From assembly GCA_020851635.1 (NCBI GenBank), contig JADZCJ010000118.1:1-64000 (forward strand): a stretch of 64,000 nucleotides of DNA. Direction: 5' to 3'. The translations under genes were made by a program, and so were the position numbers. The stretch is from Anaerolineae bacterium (GTDB taxonomy: Bacteria; Chloroflexota; Anaerolineae; UBA4142; SHND01). This document shows positions 35,401-43,218 of this stretch, one piece after another (position 1 is the stretch's first letter; each line of letters starts with the position of its first letter). The notes under the pieces are model-generated. The model was not told the DNA's origin, searched no databases, and worked only from the letters and a program-made list of their open reading frames with translations.

Positions 35401-36496
35401 CATGTTTTATGCGTATGAAAAGTTTGAATATCCGACGGCAATCGAGATCGGCACAGCTCTGGTGAGCGTGGCGCTGCAGATAGCGGTGTTGTTGGCGGGG
35501 TATGGCATCGTCGGATTGGCGGGCGTTTCGATTGTTACGAACCTCTTGACGCTGGTGGTCATGTATTATCTGGTGCGCCGTCTATTGTTCAAGCCGCATT
35601 TTGCGCCCGACCGCACGCTCGCGCGCTGGATGTTTATCGAGTCCTATCCGCTGATGATGAACAATTTGCTGGCAAATCTGTTTTTCAAGATTGATGTCTT
35701 TTTGCTGCTGCCGCTGACGAACGCGACGATTCTGGGGTATTACAATGCGGCATACAAGTTTGTTGCCGCGCTCAACTTTATTCCGTCCAAATTTACCCTC
35801 GCGATCTTTCCCATGCTGTCGCGGCTTTCTACCGGCTCGCCGGATGCGATGCGCCGCGCGTTGATTGTCTCGGTCAAGTTGTTGACGTGGATTGCGCTGC
35901 CCATTACGATCGCGATCGTATTTGTTGCCGAACCGTTGATTCTGATCTTTGCAGGGGTGGCGTATTTGCCGGATTCGGCAATTGCCTTGCAGTGGCTCAT
36001 TTGGTTTTTGCCGTTCAGTTTTATCAACAGCGTGGTGCACTATATCTTGATTGCGTTGAACGAGCAGCGGTTTTTGACGCGGGCGTTTCTGGTGGGGCTT
36101 GTGTTTAACATTGCGGCGAACCTGCTCTTGATTCCGCCGCTGACCTATATCGGCGCGGCGCTCGTGACGGTGTTTTCAGAATTTGCGTTGTTGATTCCGT
36201 TCTATTATGCGCTGCGCAAGCACATGACGCCGCTGCCGATCCTCGATATGTTCTGGCGTCCGGCGGTCGCTGCCGGAGTGATGGCTGCGATCCTATATGT
36301 GCTGATCCCACAAAACATCATTTTGGCGCTGGCGGTGGCAACGCTTGTGTATGGCATCTCGCTGTTGCTCCTGGGCGCGCTCGGCGCGGACGAATGGATG
36401 CTGGCACAGAAATTGGCGCCAAAACGTTTCGAGCGGCTGATGGTAATGTTATCGCGGGGGGCGCTGGTTGCCGAGGGCGGAAAACAAAAATCGTGA
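32432..36496 (+). CDS. YfhO-like membrane protein fused to a polysaccharide flippase
   Basis: This 1,354-residue protein combines two families. Residues 1 to about 850 are YfhO-like: a dozen or more membrane spans, an acidic loop typical of GT-C enzymes (YNPLLDDLVLENYAWK), the GGEIPLWNPYILAGQP block, and a periplasmic beta-rich portion ending in TYLVLADTFFPGW and VRFKYSP. From about 865 to the end is a Wzx/MurJ-type lipid-oligosaccharide exporter with about 12-14 helices (SLLIQVINFALALVVLRVLG at its start). A hydrophobic span and a short linker join them. Fusing a glycosyl-transfer-type module to a flippase suggests coupled transport and modification of a lipid-linked glycan. The start is GTG 32432 by a weak GAGCGGA site. 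Confidence 0.85.
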   Translation: MKRTDFVAILLFLALAVLFFAPALFTNRSLVPFDNLYRFPPWNAFAEQNGVVEAYNPLLDDLVLENYAWKNFIRESIRGGEIPLWNPYILAGQPFLAAGQNAALYPFGVLFYILPLAQAYTIFAIAHYWFAACAMYFLARVLGLKGFAATISGVIYALSGFMVVSVVFPMVVSAAAWLPAILAVVELTLREEGKRGTDRFSQPRQLFFSLAAAVLLGVQFLAGHVEISYYILLVLAFYAAWRILGMNVSLRPREIRWGGLSRAGVIMLGIVALSFALAAIQILPLYELVRANFREGSALYQEVAGWALPTRQVLTFFIPDFFGNPTHHGYFDIYDAVWKPAPQGTIFWGVKNYVEAGAYVGILALVLAVTGVFSRRLDLRGSKFFFAVLAVLSLLFAFGTPLYAILFYGLPGWNQLHTAFRWIFPWTLCVAFLAGVGVDTLGAACSTSARARARRAITLVGAALVTFGLVTLFMLALSLVMREQFTQFADAFVQASDLAQPVFVTGQAFWSYQARNLALLGLFVVLAGVVYLVARMQWRVRGIEVWKPLAFLVIVADVFAAGIGFYPRAEMKLAEFVPPAIQFLQKDKSLYRIASYDARGEKMMNANSAMPFGIQDIRGYDSIIAKQYVEYMGALARQNELLYNRIAAFYDYQPLQSPLLDLLNVKYILTTRPVPFANYPLVYDGEIKIYENPNVLPRAFLVNEARVIPDRAELLGELAKADVTREVLLEQAPLAPLKGGTGENPLPTFEKYTGLEVILRTNAAQPTYLVLADTFFPGWIGQIDGKDTPIYRADGNFRAVQVPAGEHTVRFKYSPISFRVGSVLSLLAVIAVLLALVALVWQRFVLATTAGSESQVRTVAKNSLVPMGASLLIQVINFALALVVLRVLGPENNGNYAFAATVWFFLSAITEFGLGILTTREVARDRSKANLYLTNAVLLRLGLTVAASVLLAGVILVYSLWGALNNETIWAMILLWVSLFPNHVAAALSGMFYAYEKFEYPTAIEIGTALVSVALQIAVLLAGYGIVGLAGVSIVTNLLTLVVMYYLVRRLLFKPHFAPDRTLARWMFIESYPLMMNNLLANLFFKIDVFLLLPLTNATILGYYNAAYKFVAALNFIPSKFTLAIFPMLSRLSTGSPDAMRRALIVSVKLLTWIALPITIAIVFVAEPLILIFAGVAYLPDSAIALQWLIWFLPFSFINSVVHYILIALNEQRFLTRAFLVGLVFNIAANLLLIPPLTYIGAALVTVFSEFALLIPFYYALRKHMTPLPILDMFWRPAVAAGVMAAILYVLIPQNIILALAVATLVYGISLLLLGALGADEWMLAQKLAPKRFERLMVMLSRGALVAEGGKQKS

Positions 36497-36520
36497 GCGC
36501 CAAGCTCACGATTTTTGTTT
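36482..36520. terminator. Bidirectional terminator containing both stop codons
   Basis: A perfect 17-pair palindrome (36482-36498 with 36504-36520, loop GCCAA) has A5/T5 flanks and so works on both strands. The stop codon of the plus-strand fusion gene (36494-36496) and that of the minus-strand DUF1992 gene (36506-36508) lie in its two arms, and as a result both proteins end in the residues KQKS. Confidence 0.95.
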
Positions 36521-36997
36521 CGGGTCATTCAGGAATGTTTCGACCTCAAAATCAATGCGGATGCGGCGGAGGTGGACCTGGGGTGAAGGCGCCTTGAGAT
36601 TGTAGGTGTCAATCGCGCGGTTGAGCGCGGTTGCCTGCGCGCGGAATTGTTCGACGAGCGCCGCCCGTTGGCGTTCTCGCTCTGCAGGTTGTTTGGGTGG
36701 GTTTTCGAGAAAGTGGCGGAGCGGCGCATAGAGTTTTTCCCGGTCGGCGCGCACTTGACCGAGGGTTTCGATCCAATCGGGGGCAAAGCCCGCGTTTTTC
36801 AAGAGATTGAATGCGAGCTCCCAGTCTTGGGGGACGTTCGGATCACGCGCGAGATCGAGCGGTTTGCCGGCGCCACGCAAATTGTCAAAGTCGCCGCGTT
36901 CCATCGCCTCGCGGATCTGCTGGTCAACCGCGCTTTCGAGGTTGATGGCGTCGAGTTTTTTGCGGGTGGGTCTGTCGTTGTTTTCCGGTTCTGCCAC
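36506..36997 (-). CDS. DUF1992 (DnaJ-homologue subfamily C member 28-like) protein
   Basis: This protein of about 163 residues has the DUF1992 core: ESAVDQQIREAMERGDFDNLRGAGKPLD near residue 20, then WELAFNLLKNAGFAPDWIE and a basic helical end. Bacterial members are small cytoplasmic proteins without a J-domain and of unknown function. GTG 36997 is chosen because family sequence begins just after it; the frame is open to 37135 but the extra residues look random. It converges on the YfhO-flippase gene with a shared terminator. Confidence 0.8.
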   Translation of the reverse strand: MAEPENNDRPTRKKLDAINLESAVDQQIREAMERGDFDNLRGAGKPLDLARDPNVPQDWELAFNLLKNAGFAPDWIETLGQVRADREKLYAPLRHFLENPPKQPAERERQRAALVEQFRAQATALNRAIDTYNLKAPSPQVHLRRIRIDFEVETFLNDPKQKS

Positions 36998-37085
36998 TTG
37001 AGCTCGCGTGAATCGGGAATAGAGTAATTTTATGCCAAGCAAGAGACAGGTCAATTTGCGCAACGACTCTCCCGGCTCGATGAAA

Positions 37086-37127
37086 AACGCCTTGCAGTTG
37101 AGCAAAACATGCTCTCTGCAAGGCGTT
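37086..37127. repeat. Nested hairpin (12 + 5 pairs)
   Basis: AACGCCTTGCAG (37086-37097) pairs with 37116-37127 and encloses GAGCA/TGCTC (37100-37104 with 37110-37114). It lies between the RRM gene and the DUF1992 gene, both on the minus strand. It is probably a transcript 3'-end structure for the RRM mRNA; no T-tract directly follows on the minus strand. Confidence 0.7.
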
Positions 37128-37241
37128 CCGAACACAGCTCGAAAATGCTTGAGCGGGAATGTGTTTGTTTGATTGTTTTTTCGAGTTTGATGCGGCAGTT
37201 AGCAGGTTGAGTGGCGTTCCATTCTCAGGGCGCGTTGCGCG

Positions 37242-37556
37242 TTATCCGAAATTGCTCGAACCACCCCCGCCGCCGTGTTTCCCCCCCTCGCCTTTGTCTT
37301 GCCGCGGCTTGGCAAGGTCAACCTTGAGCGTGCGATTTTTGAGTTGTGCGCCGTTGAACATGGATTGAGCGCGGCTGGCGTCGTCGTCGGTGGCAAATTC
37401 GACAAAGCCGAACCCTTTGCTTCGTCCCGAGTCGCGGTCTGTTATGATCGCTGCGTCGGTGACGGCGCCTGCGCCTGCAAAGAAATCCTTTAACTCTTCG
37501 ACCGTGAGTTGATAGGGCAGATTCCCCACATACAGTCGAGGGCGATTACCAGTCAT
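37242..37556 (-). CDS. RRM-domain RNA-binding protein
   Basis: This 104-residue protein has one RNA-recognition motif (RNP2 LYVGNL at 8-13, RNP1 KGFGFVEF at 47-54) and a Gly-rich tail, like the cold-inducible Rbp proteins of cyanobacteria and Chloroflexota. It probably acts as an RNA chaperone. AAGGAG precedes the ATG. The nearest good promoter is some 340 bases upstream, giving a very long 5' leader as in cold-shock genes, so post-transcriptional, perhaps temperature-dependent control is plausible. Confidence 0.93.
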   Translation of the reverse strand: MTGNRPRLYVGNLPYQLTVEELKDFFAGAGAVTDAAIITDRDSGRSKGFGFVEFATDDDASRAQSMFNGAQLKNRTLKVDLAKPRQDKGEGGKHGGGGGSSNFG

Positions 37557-37904
37557 AGCCGGTTACTCCTTTTGCCGAGCGATGTTTTGAAAGCAAGTAT
37601 AGCTTGCAAAACGGACCATGGGTGAAGGTAGCAAAAGTTAATAGGTGATTCGGGACGACAGTGATGACGCCCCACGCGATGCGTTGGCGCTCCTTTCATC
37701 CTCCAACTGTCTCACCCCGCTTTGAGACAATTTCAACCCGGCGCTCTCGAGTTCTTGCAATCGAGTACTCGGAGGTTGACTTGCGAGGAGAATTCCGACG
37801 GGAAGGGGGCGGCGCGTCGTGTCGGCAGCCGGCGCGGCGTAAAGGATACGAGTGGATCTGTAGAGAGGCATCAAACTATGAACAAAAGCATCAAGTCTTG
37901 CAAA

Positions 37905-37934
37905 AATATACCACGCGGCGCGCGGTATTGTCAA
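37905..37934 (-). promoter_or_regulatory. Promoter upstream of the RRM gene with a ~340-base leader
   Basis: On the minus strand TTGACA (37934-37929) and TATATT (37910-37905) are 18 bases apart, with TG one base before the -10 (extended -10). Transcription would start near 37898. The stretch 37557-37898 contains no recognisable gene, only weak open frames and a small GCAAG/CTTGC hairpin near 37597, so it appears to be an untranslated leader. Confidence 0.65.
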
Positions 37935-38093
37935 CGGGTTTGCTGCCGAATGCTCGAAACGCAGCGATACAATCGAGACTGCTGTGTCTCTGCCGCCATG
38001 CTGCGATAACCCGGGGTTATTTGAATCCCGAAACTCCCCAAAAGGGTGGAATCCCAGCGCAGCTGGGCAGGGATGACCGAGTGTCAAAGCACA

Positions 38094-39713
38094 CTATTTG
38101 TGCCGATACAACCGCGCGTAGCCGAGGGGAGAGGTAAAAATGAGAGCAAAATCGCTTTCCAGACTCGCAAGAATTGCTGGCGGCGGCTCGTAGCCCTGTC
38201 CAAATGAGGCATCTTCGACCAATAAGAGGACATAATCCACGCGCATGCCTGTGTCGCGTTCGTACCCCCGGAGATCGAGCTTGGGCGCGCCTGTTGCGAT
38301 TTTGGTGATGTAGGGGGTCGGGTCAACCTCCGACCGGAAGCGGAACGGAAAATAATCGGTGCGCGCTTCGTAATTGGTGAGGTCTATTGTCCGGCGCATC
38401 GCCGCCACATAGCCCGCCCCGTGTAAGAGCACGCGGATGCGCGAGAGGTGTGTCGAGCTGGGGTCTGCGCTCGCGCGGCTTGCAAAAGTCAAAGGCAGGA
38501 GCGTAGTGTGCGGCTCGATGTGCGCGGCGACAGTATAGACGTCTTGAAGGTGCGCGTTTAGTACGCGCTGCGCATCGAGGCGGATGAACAAGAGACTGAC
38601 GACCCAAATGCCGGCTGAGACTGTCACCGCGGTCTTTAAGAGGAAAGAATATGTTTGCGCGGCGAGCCAAAAGAGCAACGCAAAGACCAAAAACATAACC
38701 ATCCGTTGTTTGACAAAACTGCCCCCGGCAATAGATCCGGGAATGAGCATGTAGACAACAAAATAGACGCCCAATGCAGCCAGCCAGCCGTCCCATAATT
38801 GGATTCTTTGTGTTTTGAATTTGCGGAACAGCTGCAACAGAAATAATGCGCCCAACCCGGCGAGGAGCGCGCTTGCGAACCAGAAATCGCGCTCGTCGAG
38901 AGCGACGATGGTGTTCATGCGCGCGAGAATGAGCAGTGATACGCGCCAGTTGGTGTCCATTTGAAGTGGTTGACTCGCGTCGCGTGTGGCAAATGTCAGG
39001 AGCAGGATGGCGGGAACGAGAGCGAGCAAGATGACAGGCAAAAGACGCTTGCGGACCTGCAGTCGAAGCGGGCGATGCTGAACGAGCACATCGAGAAATA
39101 GAAACCAAAGGGCGAGCGTTCCGATGGCAAGCGCGCCCATGCCCCAGACGAGGATGTGCGCCCCATAGAGCAGCAAGGAAACAAGAACAAGTATCAAGAA
39201 AGTGCGTGGGTCAATGTGGTCGCGGCGGCGCAGCCAAAAGCCGAGCAAGAAAAAATAGAGCGGGATGGCGGAGCAGAAATTGTAAAAACCTTTGAAGAGG
39301 GCGAGCGAGTATACGAGTGGCAAGGTCAGCAGCGCCAACCATCGCGCCTCGAACGAAATGGCGGTCAAGGCATAGCGCGCAGTCACAGGCAAGAGGATGA
39401 TGTATGCCGACAGAAATAACTTTTCGGCGACAACCGGGGAACCCCAGAGCATCAACGCGGCGAGCACAAGGTGACCAACCCAGTTGGTGAGCGCGGCAGG
39501 GTTGAAAGTGTAAAAAGAACTGATCTCGGGGCGCGCGGGATTCCAATAGTTGACCAACAGATCCGCATTTTCGACGTGAGCTGCACCGTCCTGGGTTGGA
39601 AAAAACGGAAAAATCCAAATCGGCACGAGGCAGATGAGGACGAGTCCGGCGAAAAGCCAATCGGCAGGGGTGGCGAATTGGAGCAACAGCCAGCGCCGAA
39701 GAGATTGCAACAT
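38094..39713 (-). CDS. Multi-spanning membrane protein, GT-C-like
   Basis: This 539-residue protein has about 11-12 hydrophobic helices and ends in a soluble region of about 130 residues. The first loop contains FPTQDGAAHVENADLL with acidic residues, the position of the catalytic Asp in GT-C glycosyltransferases, and the soluble end resembles the extracytoplasmic part of such proteins. No closer family was recognised. It may be a lipid-carrier-dependent glycosyltransferase or a surface-polymer protein. A TTG five codons upstream is an alternative start; neither has a clear ribosome site. Confidence 0.65.
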   Translation of the reverse strand: MLQSLRRWLLLQFATPADWLFAGLVLICLVPIWIFPFFPTQDGAAHVENADLLVNYWNPARPEISSFYTFNPAALTNWVGHLVLAALMLWGSPVVAEKLFLSAYIILLPVTARYALTAISFEARWLALLTLPLVYSLALFKGFYNFCSAIPLYFFLLGFWLRRRDHIDPRTFLILVLVSLLLYGAHILVWGMGALAIGTLALWFLFLDVLVQHRPLRLQVRKRLLPVILLALVPAILLLTFATRDASQPLQMDTNWRVSLLILARMNTIVALDERDFWFASALLAGLGALFLLQLFRKFKTQRIQLWDGWLAALGVYFVVYMLIPGSIAGGSFVKQRMVMFLVFALLFWLAAQTYSFLLKTAVTVSAGIWVVSLLFIRLDAQRVLNAHLQDVYTVAAHIEPHTTLLPLTFASRASADPSSTHLSRIRVLLHGAGYVAAMRRTIDLTNYEARTDYFPFRFRSEVDPTPYITKIATGAPKLDLRGYERDTGMRVDYVLLLVEDASFGQGYEPPPAILASLESDFALIFTSPLGYARLYRHK

Positions 39714-39872
39714 ACGTTTAGTGGGCAAGCAAAGGAAAAGGCGCGGTCGCGTTTTTCGGATAATCGAAACGGAACCACGCCTTTATGATTTGATCAAACC
39801 TGAAAGCAATGCCCCTCGCCGGCATCAGATGCGAGGAAATGACGCGCCCGGCGCGCCATTTCACTATGATGA

Positions 39873-42062
39873 TTACACGAACAGCGCCGCGAGCACCAGC
39901 GTAATTGTCGCGAGCAGTTTGATGAGAACGTGAATCGAGGGTCCCGCCGTGTCCTTGAAGGGATCACCCACAGTGTCTCCGACGACCGCGGCTTTGTGTG
40001 CGTCACTGCGTTTCTTTTCCAACTTGCCTGTGACGGGGTTCATGACGCCTTCCGACTCGATCCATTTTTTCGCATTGTCCCACGCGCCGCCCGAGTTGTT
40101 GAGCAGGGTTGCCATAAGGATACCGGCAATCGTGCCGACCATCAAGAGACCCGCTTCCGCTTCCCAGCGCAAGAGCACGCCAGCCAGAATCGGAGCGCCC
40201 ACGGCGAGAATGCCGGGGAGAATCATCGAGCGGAGCGCGCCGCGGGCGGTAATGTCCACCGCGCGGGCATAATCGGGCTTGGAGGTGCCCTTCATGATGC
40301 CGGGGTCTTCGCGGAACTGACGACGCGTTTCTTCGATGATCTGTTCCGCCACGCTGCCGACGGCGCGGATGGCGAGCGAGCTAAAGAGAAAGATCAACAT
40401 GGCGCCGATCATGGCGCCGACAAAGACCTCGACCTTGCCGAGATTGACGATGTGCGCCCGCGCAAAAATCTCGATACCTTCGGGGGAACTCGGCAAAACG
40501 CCCGCGATGGTTTGCTGAATCAACGCCACTTTGTCGAGATAGGCGCTAAACAACAGAAACGCGGCGAGGGCGGCGGAACCGATTGCATACCCCTTGGTCA
40601 ACGCCTTGGTCGTATTGCCCGCCGCATCGAGAGCGTCTGTGCCGCGACGTACCTCTTCGGGCGCGCCCGACATTTCCACGATGCCGCCCGCATTGTCCAC
40701 GATCGGACCGAAGGTATCCATCGCAAGAATAAAGGCGGCGGTCATCAACATGCCCATCGTCGCGACCGCGGTTGCGTATACGCCCGCGACATATGGTTCC
40801 AGCGCCAGGTCGGCTGCAGCTTGCGTGCCGCACCAGAACGAGCCGATGAGCGCAATGCCGACCGCGATCACGGGCAGGGCAGTGTTTTCGAGACCGACGG
40901 AAAAGCCGGTGATGATGTTGGGACCATCCCCACGCAAACTGGCGCGCACGATGTCACGCACCGGGCGAAAGCGTCCTTCGGTATAGTACATGGTAATGAG
41001 GACGAACGCGACGCTATTGAGGAGACCAATGATGCCCGCCCAAACAAACCACCAGCTGCCGAGCAGTTGATAAGTGACGATTGCGAGCACGATGGCTGAT
41101 AAAAAGACGGTAAAGGCAAAACCGCGATAAAGCGCGTTTGTCGGCTCTTCACCCTCTTTGTAACGAATGCCGGGGATGTTGGTTGTGGCAATGACGCCGA
41201 CGATGGAAAGGATCAGCCCAAAGGAGCGAATGATGAGCGGAAAGAAAATCCAGACATTATTGCCGCTGACTACAGCGAGCGCGACACCCAGAATCATCGC
41301 GCCGATATTTTCGGCAACGGTGGATTCAAAGAGGTCTGCGCCGCGACCCGCACAGTCGCCCACGTTGTCACCGACAAGGTCGGCGACGACGGCTGCATTG
41401 CGCGGGTCGTCTTCGGGGATGCCTGCTTCGACCTTGCCGACCAGGTCTGCGCCCACGTCCGCCGCCTTGGTATAAATCCCACCGCCCAGTTGGGCAAAGA
41501 GGGCGACAAAACTGGCGCCAAAACCCATACCCACGATCAGAAACGGAGCAATTTCGGGATGGTTAAAGCCATCATAGAGCCAGAACATGGCGGCGACGCC
41601 GATGAGTGACAACCCGACCACGAGGAAACCGGACACGGCTCCGCCGCGCAGCGCCACATTTAGCGCCGGGGCAACGCCTTGACGTGCCGCACTCGCCACA
41701 CGCACGTTCGAACGGACGGCGACATACATGCCGATGATGCCGCTGAGCGCGCTTGCGGCTGCGCCGACAATGAATGCGATACCCGTCTTGAGCGCAAGGT
41801 CCAGACCCTTGATGGCGGTCTCGGTGACCGTCTCTTGGGAGACGAGGAGCGCGACGATGATTGCTGTGACCACTGCAAGAATCGCAATAGTCAGGTACTG
41901 ACGGCGAATGAATGCAATCGCCCCTTCGTAAATCGTGTCCGACACCGCCTTCATTTCCGGGGTGCCCTCGTCGCGGCCAAGCACGTCGCGCACGAGATAA
42001 ATCACGAACGCCAGACCAAGAATGCCTGAAATAGGGATGACCCAGAGCCAGGTCGAATCCAT
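39873..42062 (-). CDS. hppA: Membrane-bound proton-pumping pyrophosphatase, K+-independent type
   Basis: This 729-residue integral membrane enzyme hydrolyses pyrophosphate and pumps protons (Na+ pumping cannot be excluded). About 16 helices are expected. The catalytic loops are present: DVGADLVGKVE, DNVGDCAGRGADLFES and DPFKDTAGPS. The ion-dependence site reads GNTTKALTKG, with Lys where K+-dependent enzymes have Ala, marking the K+-independent class. AAGGAG lies seven bases before the ATG. A promoter and then a strong intrinsic terminator lie upstream, so expression may be attenuated. It would recycle biosynthetic pyrophosphate as membrane energy. Confidence 0.96.
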   Translation of the reverse strand: MDSTWLWVIPISGILGLAFVIYLVRDVLGRDEGTPEMKAVSDTIYEGAIAFIRRQYLTIAILAVVTAIIVALLVSQETVTETAIKGLDLALKTGIAFIVGAAASALSGIIGMYVAVRSNVRVASAARQGVAPALNVALRGGAVSGFLVVGLSLIGVAAMFWLYDGFNHPEIAPFLIVGMGFGASFVALFAQLGGGIYTKAADVGADLVGKVEAGIPEDDPRNAAVVADLVGDNVGDCAGRGADLFESTVAENIGAMILGVALAVVSGNNVWIFFPLIIRSFGLILSIVGVIATTNIPGIRYKEGEEPTNALYRGFAFTVFLSAIVLAIVTYQLLGSWWFVWAGIIGLLNSVAFVLITMYYTEGRFRPVRDIVRASLRGDGPNIITGFSVGLENTALPVIAVGIALIGSFWCGTQAAADLALEPYVAGVYATAVATMGMLMTAAFILAMDTFGPIVDNAGGIVEMSGAPEEVRRGTDALDAAGNTTKALTKGYAIGSAALAAFLLFSAYLDKVALIQQTIAGVLPSSPEGIEIFARAHIVNLGKVEVFVGAMIGAMLIFLFSSLAIRAVGSVAEQIIEETRRQFREDPGIMKGTSKPDYARAVDITARGALRSMILPGILAVGAPILAGVLLRWEAEAGLLMVGTIAGILMATLLNNSGGAWDNAKKWIESEGVMNPVTGKLEKKRSDAHKAAVVGDTVGDPFKDTAGPSIHVLIKLLATITLVLAALFV

Positions 42063-42098
42063 TTAGCCAACTCCTTTCGACAGTCGAGAATTCGGTGC

Positions 42099-42140
42099 AA
42101 AAAAAACGTCACGCCGCGCCACTCTCTGGACGCGGCGCGA
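42099..42140 (-). terminator. Intrinsic terminator in the hppA leader
   Basis: On the minus strand a ten-pair GC-rich stem (42140-42131 with 42118-42109, one G-U) is followed by two bases and then eight T (42106-42099). It lies about 45 bases before the hppA start but downstream of the putative hppA promoter, an attenuator-like arrangement. It can also stop readers from the HD gene. Confidence 0.85.
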
Positions 42141-42183
42141 CAGTGCGTTTGCGTAATCGTTTCGTTTCAGACAACGGTCAGCG

Positions 42184-42211
42184 ATTCTACCACATGTTAC
42201 AAATTTCGCAA
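42184..42211 (-). promoter_or_regulatory. Putative hppA promoter with extended -10
   Basis: On the minus strand TTGCGA (42211-42206) is followed after 16 bases by TAGAAT (42189-42184), with TGG directly before the -10 box (extended -10). Transcription would start near 42177 and cross the terminator at 42140-42099. Confidence 0.5.
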
Positions 42212-42316
42212 GCCAAACCGCAGGCGTTTACCCGCAAATCTAGCCCAGGTTCATCACCAGACACCCGGTGGCTTGAAACAAGCGTCAAATTGGAGATGGC
42301 GACATTCAGCGGTGGA

Positions 42317-43156
42317 TCAGATCTTGACGATGGTCACAAGTTTCTTTTCTGTTTCGCCGGTGACGGTGGCTTCCACTTCGACGTATTTTTCAATCCCGGA
42401 GCCGGTCAGCTTGTCTTTCATCAGCTCGTCAACCTGAAAAATACCCGCCGAGTTGTTCATGATGATGCGGATGCGGATGGGGCGCTCTTCGCCGTGGCTG
42501 ATTTCAACCTTGTCAATCGCCGCCGCCGACACGGAATGAATATTGACGTTGCCCGCCTGAAAAGGAATGCGCGAGCGCCCCTGGGACATGTCCAGTGCGT
42601 CACCCACGCGGACGATGCCCGCCTCGACAGTCAACGGTCTCCCATCCGCGCGGTGCGAAATGATTGCATGCAGTGTCTCGGAACGCAACACCGTGGCGGC
42701 ACCCACGTCGTAAATGCCCTCCAGGACTCGCTTGATGATGGGCTGGGCAACAAAAAGACTGTATTGTTCATGGTCAATGCGGTGGATGGACATGCCCACA
42801 TCGTGCATCAGCGCGGCGAGAACTATGACGACTTGGACGTCGGCGAATGAAAAACCAAACGGGTCGGCATAATTCTTTACCAGTGAGAACTCGACCCCGG
42901 CTTCTTGCAAAAGGCGCGCCAGCCGCAGCGAAATATTCGCCACGATATTCATGTGGACGGGACCGTGATCGCTCATGCCGAGACGATTCACCGCGTTGAT
43001 ATTTTGGGCGAGCCATAGCGCGTACAATTCCTCATCGGCGTTGATGCGGTCCACGACCTTTTGCAGGGTGGGGGAGTGGCGGAGGGGGAGGCGAATGCGC
43101 GGCTTGTCACTCGCATGCGCTTCGGGTTGCGCAAGGTCAATCATTGGTTCGGGCAT
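42317..43156 (-). CDS. HD-domain phosphohydrolase (COG3294-like)
   Basis: This 279-residue protein has an HD-type metal site: His64/His68 in SDHGPVHMN, His118-Asp119 in LMHDVG and His125, then ISHRADG, fitting the archaeal/Chloroflexota HD phosphohydrolase group. The C-terminal third (about 200-279) is beta-rich with VEISHGEERPIRIRIIMNN. Substrates of this group are not established; nucleotides are likely. The start at ATG 43156 has no ribosome site. It follows the histidine-phosphatase gene by 62 bases on the same strand. Confidence 0.8.
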   Translation of the reverse strand: MPEPMIDLAQPEAHASDKPRIRLPLRHSPTLQKVVDRINADEELYALWLAQNINAVNRLGMSDHGPVHMNIVANISLRLARLLQEAGVEFSLVKNYADPFGFSFADVQVVIVLAALMHDVGMSIHRIDHEQYSLFVAQPIIKRVLEGIYDVGAATVLRSETLHAIISHRADGRPLTVEAGIVRVGDALDMSQGRSRIPFQAGNVNIHSVSAAAIDKVEISHGEERPIRIRIIMNNSAGIFQVDELMKDKLTGSGIEKYVEVEATVTGETEKKLVTIVKI

Positions 43157-43218
43157 GGTTGTGTGTCGCACATTCAACCACTGTATGTTTTTCGGGACAG
43201 CGGTCGGTTGAGGCGCAA

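Noticed and set aside
37638-38087. Minus-strand 149-codon frame in the RRM leader
   Set aside because: No ribosome site, no family motifs, and a better explanation exists as an untranslated leader.
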